64,000 bases of DNA from Clostridia bacterium (GTDB taxonomy: Bacteria > Bacillota > Clostridia > Christensenellales > Aristaeellaceae), in contig JAFROK010000031.1 in assembly GCA_017429695.1 (NCBI GenBank), forward strand, positions 1 through 64,000. Direction: 5' to 3'. The translations under genes and the position numbers were made by a program. Under the pieces are notes generated by a model, which saw nothing but the letters and a program-made list of their open reading frames with translations, ran no database searches and was not told where the DNA came from. The number at the start of each line of letters is the position of its first letter. Position 1 is the stretch's first letter. This document shows, in pieces, positions 55,363 to 63,244 of the stretch.

Positions 55363-56319
55363 TTATGCCTTTTTTTCGTATGCTTCCACGATTTTCTGAA
55401 CAAGTTCATGGCGAACAATATCCTTCCCTGTCAGCTCGACGATGCCAATGCCCGGAATCCCTTTCAGAAGAGAAATGGCTTCTGAAAGGCCGGATTGTTT
55501 TCCCGGGGGAAGGTCCGTCTGCGTAATGTCTCCGGTCACAATCACCTTGGAATGAAATCCCATCCGGGTAAGGAACATTTTCATCTGCTCGGAAGTCGTA
55601 TTCTGGGCCTCATCAAGAATAATAAAAGCATCTGATAAGGTTCGCCCGCGCATATAAGCCAGCGGAGCAACTTCAACGGTGCCGCGTTCAAGGAGGCGTG
55701 AATAGGAATCCGCTCCCATAAAGTCATACATTGCATCATATAGGGGACGCAGGTAAGGATCCACTTTCTGCGTCAGGTCGCCGGGAAGAAAGCCCAGTTT
55801 TTCTCCGGCTTCAACAGCCGGCCGTGTCAGGATAATACGTTCTGCTTCTTTGTTCTTCAGCGCCATAACTGCCAGTGCCATGGCAAGATATGTCTTTCCG
55901 GTACCGGCCGGCCCGATGGCGAACGTCAGCATATTCTGATGGATCGCGTTCACATAATTCTGCTGTCCGATGGTTTTGCAGGTAATCTGCTTTCCGCGAT
56001 GCGTAATCGCTATCACGTTTTTCAGGGATTCTTCGATCTGTTCCCCTTTTCCCTCTTTGATCATGGCGATGACATAACGGATCCTGACACGATCCACATA
56101 TTCGTTGCGCTGAATCATGGAAAACAGGGTATGAATCGTTTTTTCGGCCAGGTTCAGATGGTTTTCATCTCCCTGAATCGTCAGCCTGTTTCCTCTCAGT
56201 GCAACGGATACGTTACATTCCTGTTCAATCAGTGCAATATTCTGGTCATTCATTCCAAACAGGGAAACATATGTATCCATGGAATCTGCATTCAAGGCAA
56301 TTTCTCGGCTAAAGGTCAA
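55363..56319 (-). CDS. phoH: PhoH family ATPase
   Basis: A 318-residue PhoH-like NTPase. A KH-like N-terminal part is followed by the ATPase with Walker A GPAGTGKT (136-143), Walker B AFIILDEAQN and the sensor VIVTGDITQTDLP. PhoH proteins are proposed to be RNA helicases or RNA-remodelling enzymes and usually sit beside ybeY. The start is TTG with AGGAAGGA upstream. The promoter is at 56356-56383, and pgpH comes 78 bases later. Confidence 0.94.
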   Translation of the reverse strand: MTFSREIALNADSMDTYVSLFGMNDQNIALIEQECNVSVALRGNRLTIQGDENHLNLAEKTIHTLFSMIQRNEYVDRVRIRYVIAMIKEGKGEQIEESLKNVIAITHRGKQITCKTIGQQNYVNAIHQNMLTFAIGPAGTGKTYLAMALAVMALKNKEAERIILTRPAVEAGEKLGFLPGDLTQKVDPYLRPLYDAMYDFMGADSYSRLLERGTVEVAPLAYMRGRTLSDAFIILDEAQNTTSEQMKMFLTRMGFHSKVIVTGDITQTDLPPGKQSGLSEAISLLKGIPGIGIVELTGKDIVRHELVQKIVEAYEKKA

Positions 56320-56355
56320 GTCAAATGACTTCCTTCCTATAATTATTCAATATAT

Positions 56356-56383
56356 ATGATACTGAATTTATATGGTTTGTCAA
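56356..56383 (-). promoter_or_regulatory. Promoter of the phoH operon
   Basis: Minus strand: TTGACA (56383-56378), a 16-base spacer and TATCAT (56361-56356), or TCATAT with an 18-base spacer, 36 bases before phoH. Confidence 0.65.
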
Positions 56384-56464
56384 TTTAAAAGACAGACGAA
56401 AGACCGGATCCGGTTCATTCTTCCGGATACATTGAAAAAACACTGCATATCAAAGGACAGTCAG

Positions 56465-56493
56465 TTGACATGCTCGTTAATTTATGGTAGGAT
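56465..56493 (+). promoter_or_regulatory. Promoter of the T-box operon
   Basis: TTGACA (56465-56470), a 17-base spacer and TAGGAT (56488-56493). Transcription would start near 56500, at the base of the T-box leader. Confidence 0.75.
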
Positions 56494-56499
56494 TCGCCC

Positions 56500-56780
56500 T
56501 GAATTAAATAGGAAAGACGATGAAGGAAATCAAGTTTTCCGCAATGATTTCAGAGAGCCGCCGGTTGCTGCGAGGCGGTACAAAGTCGGAAAATCGCTGC
56601 TTCCCGAGTTGGTTCTGTGAACAGGCATAATTGCTTCAGTAATGGAACACGGATGCCCCGTAATCGGCTTTGGGCTTGTCAGAGCCCGAGAGTGACTGTT
56701 TTAAAACAGCAGTAACAAGGGTGGTACCGCGGAGAAATTCGTCCCTGAAGCACACATTGGCTTCAGGGTTATCATTTTTT
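56500..56780 (+). promoter_or_regulatory. T-box riboswitch, leucine-specific (CUG)
   Basis: A tRNA-sensing leader controlling the next two genes. The conserved T-box AAGGGTGGTACCGCGG is at 56717-56732; its TGGT (56722-56725) pairs with tRNA ACCA ends, matching discriminator A of tRNA-Leu. In Stem I, TTTTCCG (56535-56541) pairs with CGGAAAA (56587-56593), GGAA (56525-56528) with TTCC (56601-56604), and AGAGAG with a CCGCC/GGCGG apical stem follows. The seven-base internal loop TCGCTGC aligns with the usual GAA-NNN-A, giving specifier CTG at 56597-56599. Uncharged tRNA-Leu should therefore turn the operon on. The GAA before the codon is atypical (TCG), so Leu is likely but not certain. Confidence 0.93.
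56743..56780 (+). terminator. T-box attenuator terminator
   Basis: CCCTGAAGC (56743-56751) pairs perfectly with GCTTCAGGG (56760-56768), followed by a T-rich run to 56780. It competes with the antiterminator that contains the T-box sequence just upstream. Confidence 0.9.
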
Positions 56781-56795
56781 CTGGAGGAAATCGCA

Positions 56796-58214
56796 ATGAA
56801 TCAGAAAATCGTTCGGATCAGTGACTGCACGCTCAGGCAGAAAAACCATTTTCCGGTCTTAAGTTTCAGGGAAAAGCTCGAATTATGCCGGCTGATGGAT
56901 AAACTAAATGTTGATATGATCGAAATGGAAGAAATCCGGCAGGTTAAAATCGATTCCCTGCTGATCAAGTCCGTCTGTACTGCTGTCCGTCATGCGGGAA
57001 TTGCGGTTCCGGTTGCGCTGAATTCCGAAAGCGTCCGTATGACCTGGGATGCACTGAAGACTGCTTCGCATCCGCGTCTTCAGGTTCCCGCTCCTGTCAG
57101 TTCCGTGCAGATGGAATATCTTTATCATATGAAACCCAAGGCCATGGTTGCCGCTGTTTCCGATACCATCCGTACATGCCGTGAATATACCGAAGATGTT
57201 GAGTTTATTGCGGAAGACGCAACAAGAAGCGATGGCGCTTTCCTGCGGGAAATGATTTCCGCAGCAATTGCAGCCGGCGCTTCAACCATTACGGTATGTG
57301 ATTCAGCCGGATCCATGCTTCCGGAAGAGACAGGCGCATTTATTTCTTCCCTGGTAAAAGATATCCCTGATCTTGAAAATATCGTTTTCGGTTTTTCCTG
57401 TATTGATCAGATCAAACTGGCCGACGCATGCGCCATATCTGCCGTTCAGAACGGAACAAGGGAAATCAAGGCAGCATCCTATCAGACGGATGCCATTTCC
57501 CTGATGAATATTGCCCGGATACTTGATCTGAAATCTTCCGCTTTTGGTATTTCCTGCAATGTATCCACCGAACGGATCCGCAGCCTGACCGGAATGATTG
57601 AAACCCTTTGCCGTACAGGGCTCAGCCGTTCCATTGCCGGTTCATACCCGGATGAAGACAGGGAATCAGGCTTCATGCTCAGTACGCACGACTCCATCGA
57701 CTCCGTTCGGAAAGCAGTTGAAAAACTCGGATACGACCTGACGGCGGATGATATGGAAAAAGTGTGGACCTGTTTTTCCGAAATTGCCGAAAAGAAAGAC
57801 CTGATTTCCCTGCGTGAACTGGATGCCATCGTTGCCGCTGAGGCCATGCAGGTGCCCCCTGTTTATCATGATATTCAGTATGTCATCAATACAGGCAATA
57901 CGATTTCCGCCATGGCCCATATGAAGCTCAAGTATCACGATAAGGAAATCGAAGGCATTGCCGCTGGGGACGGCTCCATTGATGCTGCCTTCAATTCCAT
58001 CGAAAAAGCAACCGGCCGCCACTTTGAACTGGATGATTTCCAGATCCAGGCCATTACGGAAGGCCGGGAAGCCGTCGGCGAAACCATCGTCAAACTCCGC
58101 CACGAAGGAAAACTCTATTCAGGCCGCGGAATCTCAACCGATATCGTCGGCTCGGGTATTCTGGCTTATCTGAACGCGCTGAATAAAATCGTGTATGAGG
58201 AGGAAGAGGCATGA
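56796..58214 (+). CDS. LeuA-like pseudoenzyme with intact leucine-binding domain
   Basis: A 472-residue homologue of 2-isopropylmalate synthase. The DRE-TIM barrel (about 1-270) keeps Asp10 and Arg14 in SDCTLRQ, but the metal-binding Asp of the usual TLRDG is Gln15. The H-x-H metal site is replaced by Ser201-Cys-Ile203 (FSCIDQ), and the GERAGN region with the last ligand is missing. The C-terminal LeuA dimer domain (about 338-472) is well kept, with GDGSIDAAFNSIEKATG and SGRGISTDIVGSGILAYLNA, the leucine feedback site in true LeuA. It is therefore probably not a synthase but a leucine-responsive partner or regulator. ATG 56796 follows GGAGGAAA. The next gene overlaps by 4 bases. Confidence 0.85.
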   Translation: MNQKIVRISDCTLRQKNHFPVLSFREKLELCRLMDKLNVDMIEMEEIRQVKIDSLLIKSVCTAVRHAGIAVPVALNSESVRMTWDALKTASHPRLQVPAPVSSVQMEYLYHMKPKAMVAAVSDTIRTCREYTEDVEFIAEDATRSDGAFLREMISAAIAAGASTITVCDSAGSMLPEETGAFISSLVKDIPDLENIVFGFSCIDQIKLADACAISAVQNGTREIKAASYQTDAISLMNIARILDLKSSAFGISCNVSTERIRSLTGMIETLCRTGLSRSIAGSYPDEDRESGFMLSTHDSIDSVRKAVEKLGYDLTADDMEKVWTCFSEIAEKKDLISLRELDAIVAAEAMQVPPVYHDIQYVINTGNTISAMAHMKLKYHDKEIEGIAAGDGSIDAAFNSIEKATGRHFELDDFQIQAITEGREAVGETIVKLRHEGKLYSGRGISTDIVGSGILAYLNALNKIVYEEEEA

Positions 58215-60727
58215 AGTTGTCTTTTTCAACCCGCGGATGGCGGGAACTGCCCTGGGCGGAGCAGGTACGGGACGCGGTTGAACTGCACTTCCAGGGAATT
58301 GAAGTATACAACCTGCATCGCTGTACATCCCTGACTGACCGCGGCGGCGCTTTTCATAAATTTACCAGGAATGAAACACTGCGTGAACTCCGGGGCCATG
58401 ATCTTGTGATTCCCTGCCTTGACACATGCATCGACCTCGGCGATCCGGATGAAGATATCACCGCTGCCTCCGGTCTTTTTGAAACGGCGTCTGCCATGCA
58501 TATTCCTTATGTCGCTTTCTGCGCCTTGCAGGATGAAGAATCGCTCATCCGGGAGCGGATTAGCAGCATGCTACCCGATGCGTCCGGAAAATCTGTCTGC
58601 ATACTGATTAAAACAGTCGGCATTTATGCCAATACCGAACGTCTCCGGAAACTCATGGATGATTATGCCTGTGACAATCTTGCCGCGTTGTGGGATATGC
58701 ATCATCCTTACCGTGATTATCATGAAACGCCCGATACAACCATCCGGAACCTGGGGGGCTATGTGCGTCATGTCCATCTCAGGGACTCGGACGACGACAT
58801 GAATTACAACCTCATCGGCGAAGGAACGATCCCTGTTCAGGATATGATGAACGCGCTTTATTCAATCGATTACAGCGGCTTTATATCGCTTGAATGGAAG
58901 CCTGAATGGATCAGCGACATTCCGGACCGGGAAATCATTTTTTCCCATTTCCTGAATTATATGAACCGGTTTGATAATCCGAAGGGAAAGAAAAAGTCGC
59001 TTTATTTCAATTATGACGGCACCGGAAAATATGTCTGGAAGAAGGACGAACTGATTGACCTGACATTCGGTCAGGTACTCGACCGAATGGCGGAGGAATT
59101 CCCGGATCAGTATGCGTTCAAATACACAACGCTGGACTATATCAGAACCTATTCGGAATTCCGCGATGATGTGGACCGCTTTGCAAGAGCGCTGATTTCC
59201 CTCGGTGTCCGTGCCGGATCAAAAGTGGCGATCTGGGCCACAAACGTACCGGCGTGGTACCTTACTTTCTGGGCGGCCACCCGGATCGGCGCCGTTCTTG
59301 TAACAGTCAATACAGCCTATAAAATTCATGAGGCGGATTATCTGCTGCGCCAGAGTGACACCCACACGCTGGTCATGATCGAAAGCGCGCTCGACAGTAA
59401 CTACCGGGCTATTATCAACGAACTGTGCCCGGAAATTGCTTCTGCCACGCCCGGGGAACCGCTTCACTGCAAGCGTCTCCCCTTCCTGCGCAACGTGATT
59501 ACAGTCGGATATACGCAGAGCGGCTGCCTGACCTTTGAAGAAGCCATGCGCCGGGCGGATTCCGTGCCGGCAGAAACACTGCATGCCATGGCGGAACGCG
59601 TCCGTCCTGATGATGTCTGCAATATGCAATATACCTCAGGCACCACCGGATTCCCCAAAGGCGTTATGCTCACCCATTACAATGTGGTCAATGACGGAAA
59701 ATGTATCGGAGACCGGATGGGACTGTCCACGGCGGACCGGATGATGATTCAGGTCCCGATGTTCCACTGCTTCGGCATGGTGCTGGCCATGACGGCGTCC
59801 ATGACCCATGGTGCCACGCTCTGCCCGCTTCCCTATTTCTCCGCGAAAAATTCCCTGGCATGTATCAATCAGGAACGGATCACCTGTTTCCATGGTGTTC
59901 CTACCATGTTTATTGCGATGTTTAATCATGAGGATTACCGTAAAACCGATTTTTCATACATGCGAACCGGCATCATGGCCGGTTCGGGCTGCCCGCCTGA
60001 ACTGATGAAAAGAGCGGCTGACCCGAATGAAATGAACATGCGGGGAATCGTCAGCGTGTACGGACAGACGGAATCTTCTCCCGGCAGCACCATGTCCGCC
60101 TGGACGGATTCCCTTGAGCTGAGAACGGAAACCGTCGGCTATGCCTTCCCGCATGTGCAGTGTAAAATTATCGACCCGGAAACCGGCGAAGAGCTTCCGG
60201 ACGGCCAGGACGGCGAATTCTGTTCCCGCGGATATAATATCATGAAAGGATATTATAAAATGCCCGATGCGACTGCCGCCGCCATTGATTCCGACGGATG
60301 GCTGCATTCAGGCGACCTGGCCCGCAGGAATCCGGACGGTACATTCCTGATCACAGGACGCCTGAAGGACATGATTATCCGCGGCGGTGAAAACATCTAT
60401 CCCAAGGAAATCGAAGAGTTTATCTATACCCATCCGGATGTGGCGGATGTTCAGGTCATCGGCGTACCGGATGCCCGCTACGGAGAAGCTGTCATGGCCT
60501 GCATTATCCGCAAGGAAGGCGCAAAAGTAACAGCCGAGGAAATGACGGAATATATCCGGAGCCATATGGCCCGGCATAAAGTGCCTCAGTATATTGAATT
60601 TATGGATACTTTCCCGATGAACGCAGCCGGAAAAGTACTGAAATACAAAATGCGCGAGGAAGCAGCAGAGCGCCTCGGACTGGTAGGCGCTGCCGGTATC
60701 GATACGGCTGGCGGCCTGAAGAAATAA
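58211..60727 (+). CDS. Fused xylose-isomerase-like TIM barrel and acyl-CoA synthetase
   Basis: An 838-residue fusion. Residues 1 to about 262 form an AP-endonuclease-2/xylose-isomerase-type barrel. It keeps ligand-like residues in LWDMHHPY, VHLRD and SLEWKPEW, but the first metal Glu seems replaced by Lys (CILIKTVG). Residues about 275-838 are an AMP-forming acyl-CoA synthetase: YTSGTTGFPKG (about 474-484), YGQTESSPG, GWLHSGDL, GRLKDMIIRGGENIYPKEIE and a catalytic Lys in NAAGKVLKYK. It activates a carboxylic acid with ATP and CoA, most like medium-chain or branched acyl ligases of the FadD type. Substrate unknown. Co-translated with the LeuA-like gene under the Leu T-box. Confidence 0.9.
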   Translation: MKLSFSTRGWRELPWAEQVRDAVELHFQGIEVYNLHRCTSLTDRGGAFHKFTRNETLRELRGHDLVIPCLDTCIDLGDPDEDITAASGLFETASAMHIPYVAFCALQDEESLIRERISSMLPDASGKSVCILIKTVGIYANTERLRKLMDDYACDNLAALWDMHHPYRDYHETPDTTIRNLGGYVRHVHLRDSDDDMNYNLIGEGTIPVQDMMNALYSIDYSGFISLEWKPEWISDIPDREIIFSHFLNYMNRFDNPKGKKKSLYFNYDGTGKYVWKKDELIDLTFGQVLDRMAEEFPDQYAFKYTTLDYIRTYSEFRDDVDRFARALISLGVRAGSKVAIWATNVPAWYLTFWAATRIGAVLVTVNTAYKIHEADYLLRQSDTHTLVMIESALDSNYRAIINELCPEIASATPGEPLHCKRLPFLRNVITVGYTQSGCLTFEEAMRRADSVPAETLHAMAERVRPDDVCNMQYTSGTTGFPKGVMLTHYNVVNDGKCIGDRMGLSTADRMMIQVPMFHCFGMVLAMTASMTHGATLCPLPYFSAKNSLACINQERITCFHGVPTMFIAMFNHEDYRKTDFSYMRTGIMAGSGCPPELMKRAADPNEMNMRGIVSVYGQTESSPGSTMSAWTDSLELRTETVGYAFPHVQCKIIDPETGEELPDGQDGEFCSRGYNIMKGYYKMPDATAAAIDSDGWLHSGDLARRNPDGTFLITGRLKDMIIRGGENIYPKEIEEFIYTHPDVADVQVIGVPDARYGEAVMACIIRKEGAKVTAEEMTEYIRSHMARHKVPQYIEFMDTFPMNAAGKVLKYKMREEAAERLGLVGAAGIDTAGGLKK

Positions 60728-60734
60728 CGGTTCC

Positions 60735-60763
60735 GGAAAAGTCAGTTTGATCAGGACTTTTCC
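60735..60763. terminator. Stem-loop between the acyl-CoA synthetase fusion and mreB
   Basis: GGAAAAGTC (60735-60743) pairs with GACTTTTCC (60755-60763) around an 11-base loop. It covers the mreB stop codon, and both genes converge on it. T tracts are short, so it is a probable rather than certain terminator. Confidence 0.5.
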
Positions 60764-61761
60764 AGCAGATGGCGCATCCCGGACGGATTCACCAGTACTT
60801 TCGCACATCCGAGCACAACACAGTCTTTCGCGTCAGGCGCAACATGGCAAGGAATCTGGAGTACGTTGCTGATTGCTTCGGCCAAGCCGTACAGCATGGA
60901 AGCGCCGCCTGTAAGGGTTACGCCTCCTTCAAATATGTCAGAAGCCAGCTGCGGCAGTGTCCGTTCAATCACTGCCTGAACTCCTTCGATCAGATCGTTT
61001 ACATTTTCAACCAGCGCTTCATAGATTTCATCCGAGTCGATACTGAGCGTTTTCGGAAGGCCTGAAATCAGGTTCCGTCCCGTAACATCCATTACAACGC
61101 GCGGATTCCTGCGCATGGCGCCGCCCAGGGTAATTTTCACCTGTTCCGCCGTCCTTTCGCCGATCAGCAGGTTGTATTTCCTGCGCAGGTAACGGATCAC
61201 CGCGTCATCAAAATGGTCTCCTCCGACGTGGATGGAGGATACAACGGATACCGTACTGTTGCTCAGTACGGCCATGTCGGTGCATCCGGCGCTGATATCG
61301 GCCACCATGCTGCCGTATGAGCCCAGAAAATTCAGCTGTGCACCGAGCGCGGCGGCAATTGTCCGATCCAGGATCTGCGTTCTGCGGAGGCCCGCGTCAA
61401 ACAGTGATGTAACAAGCGCTTTCTTCTCCATGTCCTTGACGCCGGAAGGAACAGCCAGAATCGCCCGCGGCCGGGCCAGGATATGTTTGCCGATCACATT
61501 GGTGATAAAAAAGCGAAGCATGGCGCTGGTCAGGTCAAAATCGATCATTTCGCCCTGTGCCAGCGGACGGATAATATTGATGCTGGAAGGCGTTCTGCCG
61601 ATCATTCTCCAGGCTTCAGCGCCGAATGCAATAATATGCTGTGTATCCCGTTCCACTGCCACAACGGCCGGTTCACGGAAAACAACGCCATGTCCTTTCA
61701 TGAATATAACGACATTGGATGTGCCCAGGTCAATACCGATATCCCCAGATGGTTGTGGCAT
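60751..61761 (-). CDS. mreB: MreB-family rod-shape actin homologue
   Basis: A 336-residue actin-like protein that guides lateral wall synthesis under the membrane. Phosphate 1 is IGIDLGTSNVVIF, adenosine-binding TLTGGASMLYGL, with GGDHFDDAVIRYLRRKYNLLIGERTAE and FREPAVVAVERDTQ all typical. It stands alone without mreC or mreD, so it may be an Mbl or MreBH-type paralogue. Shine-Dalgarno AAAGGTG precedes the ATG, and the promoter is at 61818-61846. Confidence 0.94.
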   Translation of the reverse strand: MPQPSGDIGIDLGTSNVVIFMKGHGVVFREPAVVAVERDTQHIIAFGAEAWRMIGRTPSSINIIRPLAQGEMIDFDLTSAMLRFFITNVIGKHILARPRAILAVPSGVKDMEKKALVTSLFDAGLRRTQILDRTIAAALGAQLNFLGSYGSMVADISAGCTDMAVLSNSTVSVVSSIHVGGDHFDDAVIRYLRRKYNLLIGERTAEQVKITLGGAMRRNPRVVMDVTGRNLISGLPKTLSIDSDEIYEALVENVNDLIEGVQAVIERTLPQLASDIFEGGVTLTGGASMLYGLAEAISNVLQIPCHVAPDAKDCVVLGCAKVLVNPSGMRHLLEKS

Positions 61762-61817
61762 GGTGAAACACCTTTCAATTCAGTCAATCCTGTCCGGTGA
61801 AACCGTACAGCAGATGA

Positions 61818-61846
61818 ATATTATCATGATATCCGGAAAATTACAA
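61818..61846 (-). promoter_or_regulatory. Promoter of mreB
   Basis: Minus strand: TTGTAA (61846-61841), a 17-base spacer and TAATAT (61823-61818), 57 bases before mreB. It is divergent from the DUF512-der promoter, with the two -35 boxes 14 bases apart. Confidence 0.65.
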
Positions 61847-61859
61847 CATCCCGTCATTC

Positions 61860-61888
61860 TTGACAATGCGCAGTGAATTCCGCATAAT
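61860..61888 (+). promoter_or_regulatory. Promoter of the DUF512-der operon
   Basis: TTGACA (61860-61865), a 17-base spacer and CATAAT (61883-61888), 37 bases before the TTG start of the DUF512 gene. Confidence 0.7.
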
Positions 61889-61924
61889 ATATTCTGGATT
61901 TTTGTGGATGGGAGGGCGACGGTT

Positions 61925-63244
61925 TTGTCTGTCAGGATTCTTTCGGTCACCCCTCATTCTCCGGCCGATAAGGCTGGAATCCGCAGCGGAGAAACGGTCA
62001 TTCTGATTAACGGAGAATCGGTTGTTGACGAAATCGATTACCAGGCCCTGTCCGTCTCTTCCCGCCTTTCGCTCGTGATTGCCGGAACCGACGGAAAAAA
62101 CCGGGATGTGTTTATCTACAAATCCCTGGGAGAACCGCTGGGCCTGAGCCTGGACGAAACGACGGCCATGAAACCCCGCCATTGCCGCAATCATTGCCTT
62201 TTCTGCTTTATTGACCAGCTTCCGGACGGCATGCGGGACACTTTGTATGTCAAGGATGACGACTGGCGCCTGAGCCTGATGATGGGCAATTATGTAACCC
62301 TGACGAATGTGGATGATGCGGAATTTAACCGCATCCTAAAACGGAAGGCTTCCCCGATTTATATTTCCATTCAGGCGACAGATCCGGATGTGCGCGTCCG
62401 TATGCTCCGCAATCCCAATGCCGGCAATATCCTGAGTCGAATGAAACTGCTGCATGAAAACGGCATTCAGTTTCATGGCCAGATTGTTCTGTGTCCCGGG
62501 ATCAATGACGGCGATGTGCTGAAGCGCACCATCGAGGATACCGCTTTCCTTTTCCCTTCCGCCTGTTCCCTGGCCATCGTTCCCATCGGAATGACATGCT
62601 ATCGCGATAAGCTGGCGCCGATGAATCCGGTTACGCCTGAACTTGCCGGCGAAGTAATCCGTATCGTCGAAGGTTATCAGAAACGTTTCATTCATGAGTT
62701 CGGTTGCCGTTTTGTCTATGCTTCCGATGAATTCTATTGCAAAAGCGGAATCACCCTGCCGGATGACGAAGCATATGAAGACTATCCGCAGATCGAAAAC
62801 GGCGTCGGTATGCTCCGTCTCCTTGAAAAAGAATGTGAAGAAGCTTCAGCCGATTATGAAAATGTACCGATTCCGGATGCAAAACATGTCCGGCTCCTGA
62901 TTCCGACCGGCGTTTCAGCCCAGCCGTACATCCGTCAGCTGGCGGAAAAATATGCGCCTCCGGGAACAGAGGTGGAAGTGATCGCCGTCCACAATCACTT
63001 TTTCGGTGAAAGCATTACGGTAACCGGCCTGATTGTCGGGCGTGATCTGCTGGAAGCATTAAAAGGCCATACGTTTGACAGGCTGCTGATTTCCGAAACG
63101 ATGCTTCGCGAAAATACCGACAGCTTCCTGGACGATATGACGCTTGAAGAAATACGCTCTGCCGTCGGCAAGCCGATTACAGTTGTCGGCAACAGTGGAG
63201 ACGCCTTTATCCGGGCTCTCCGTGAAACGGAGGAAAATCCATGA
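61925..63244 (+). CDS. DUF512 protein: PDZ plus radical-SAM-like
   Basis: A 439-residue protein of the DUF512 family found next to der in many Firmicutes. A PDZ-like N-terminal domain (about 1-65, [21 protein letters not shown]) precedes a radical-SAM-type core with C-x3-C-x2-C at Cys87, Cys91 and Cys94 (CRNHCLFC), followed by [21 protein letters not shown]-terminal domain has [14 protein letters not shown]. It likely binds a 4Fe-4S cluster, but the reaction is not known. TTG at 61925 is taken as start because GGGAGGG lies 8-9 bases before it. It overlaps der by 4 bases. Confidence 0.9.
   Translation: MSVRILSVTPHSPADKAGIRSGETVILINGESVVDEIDYQALSVSSRLSLVIAGTDGKNRDVFIYKSLGEPLGLSLDETTAMKPRHCRNHCLFCFIDQLPDGMRDTLYVKDDDWRLSLMMGNYVTLTNVDDAEFNRILKRKASPIYISIQATDPDVRVRMLRNPNAGNILSRMKLLHENGIQFHGQIVLCPGINDGDVLKRTIEDTAFLFPSACSLAIVPIGMTCYRDKLAPMNPVTPELAGEVIRIVEGYQKRFIHEFGCRFVYASDEFYCKSGITLPDDEAYEDYPQIENGVGMLRLLEKECEEASADYENVPIPDAKHVRLLIPTGVSAQPYIRQLAEKYAPPGTEVEVIAVHNHFFGESITVTGLIVGRDLLEALKGHTFDRLLISETMLRENTDSFLDDMTLEEIRSAVGKPITVVGNSGDAFIRALRETEENP

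Noticed and set aside
56640..56740. Reading the LeuA-like gene from an earlier in-frame start (about 56670)
   Set aside because: That would translate the T-box antiterminator and terminator; the ATG at 56796 has GGAGGAAA at the right distance and begins at the homology boundary.
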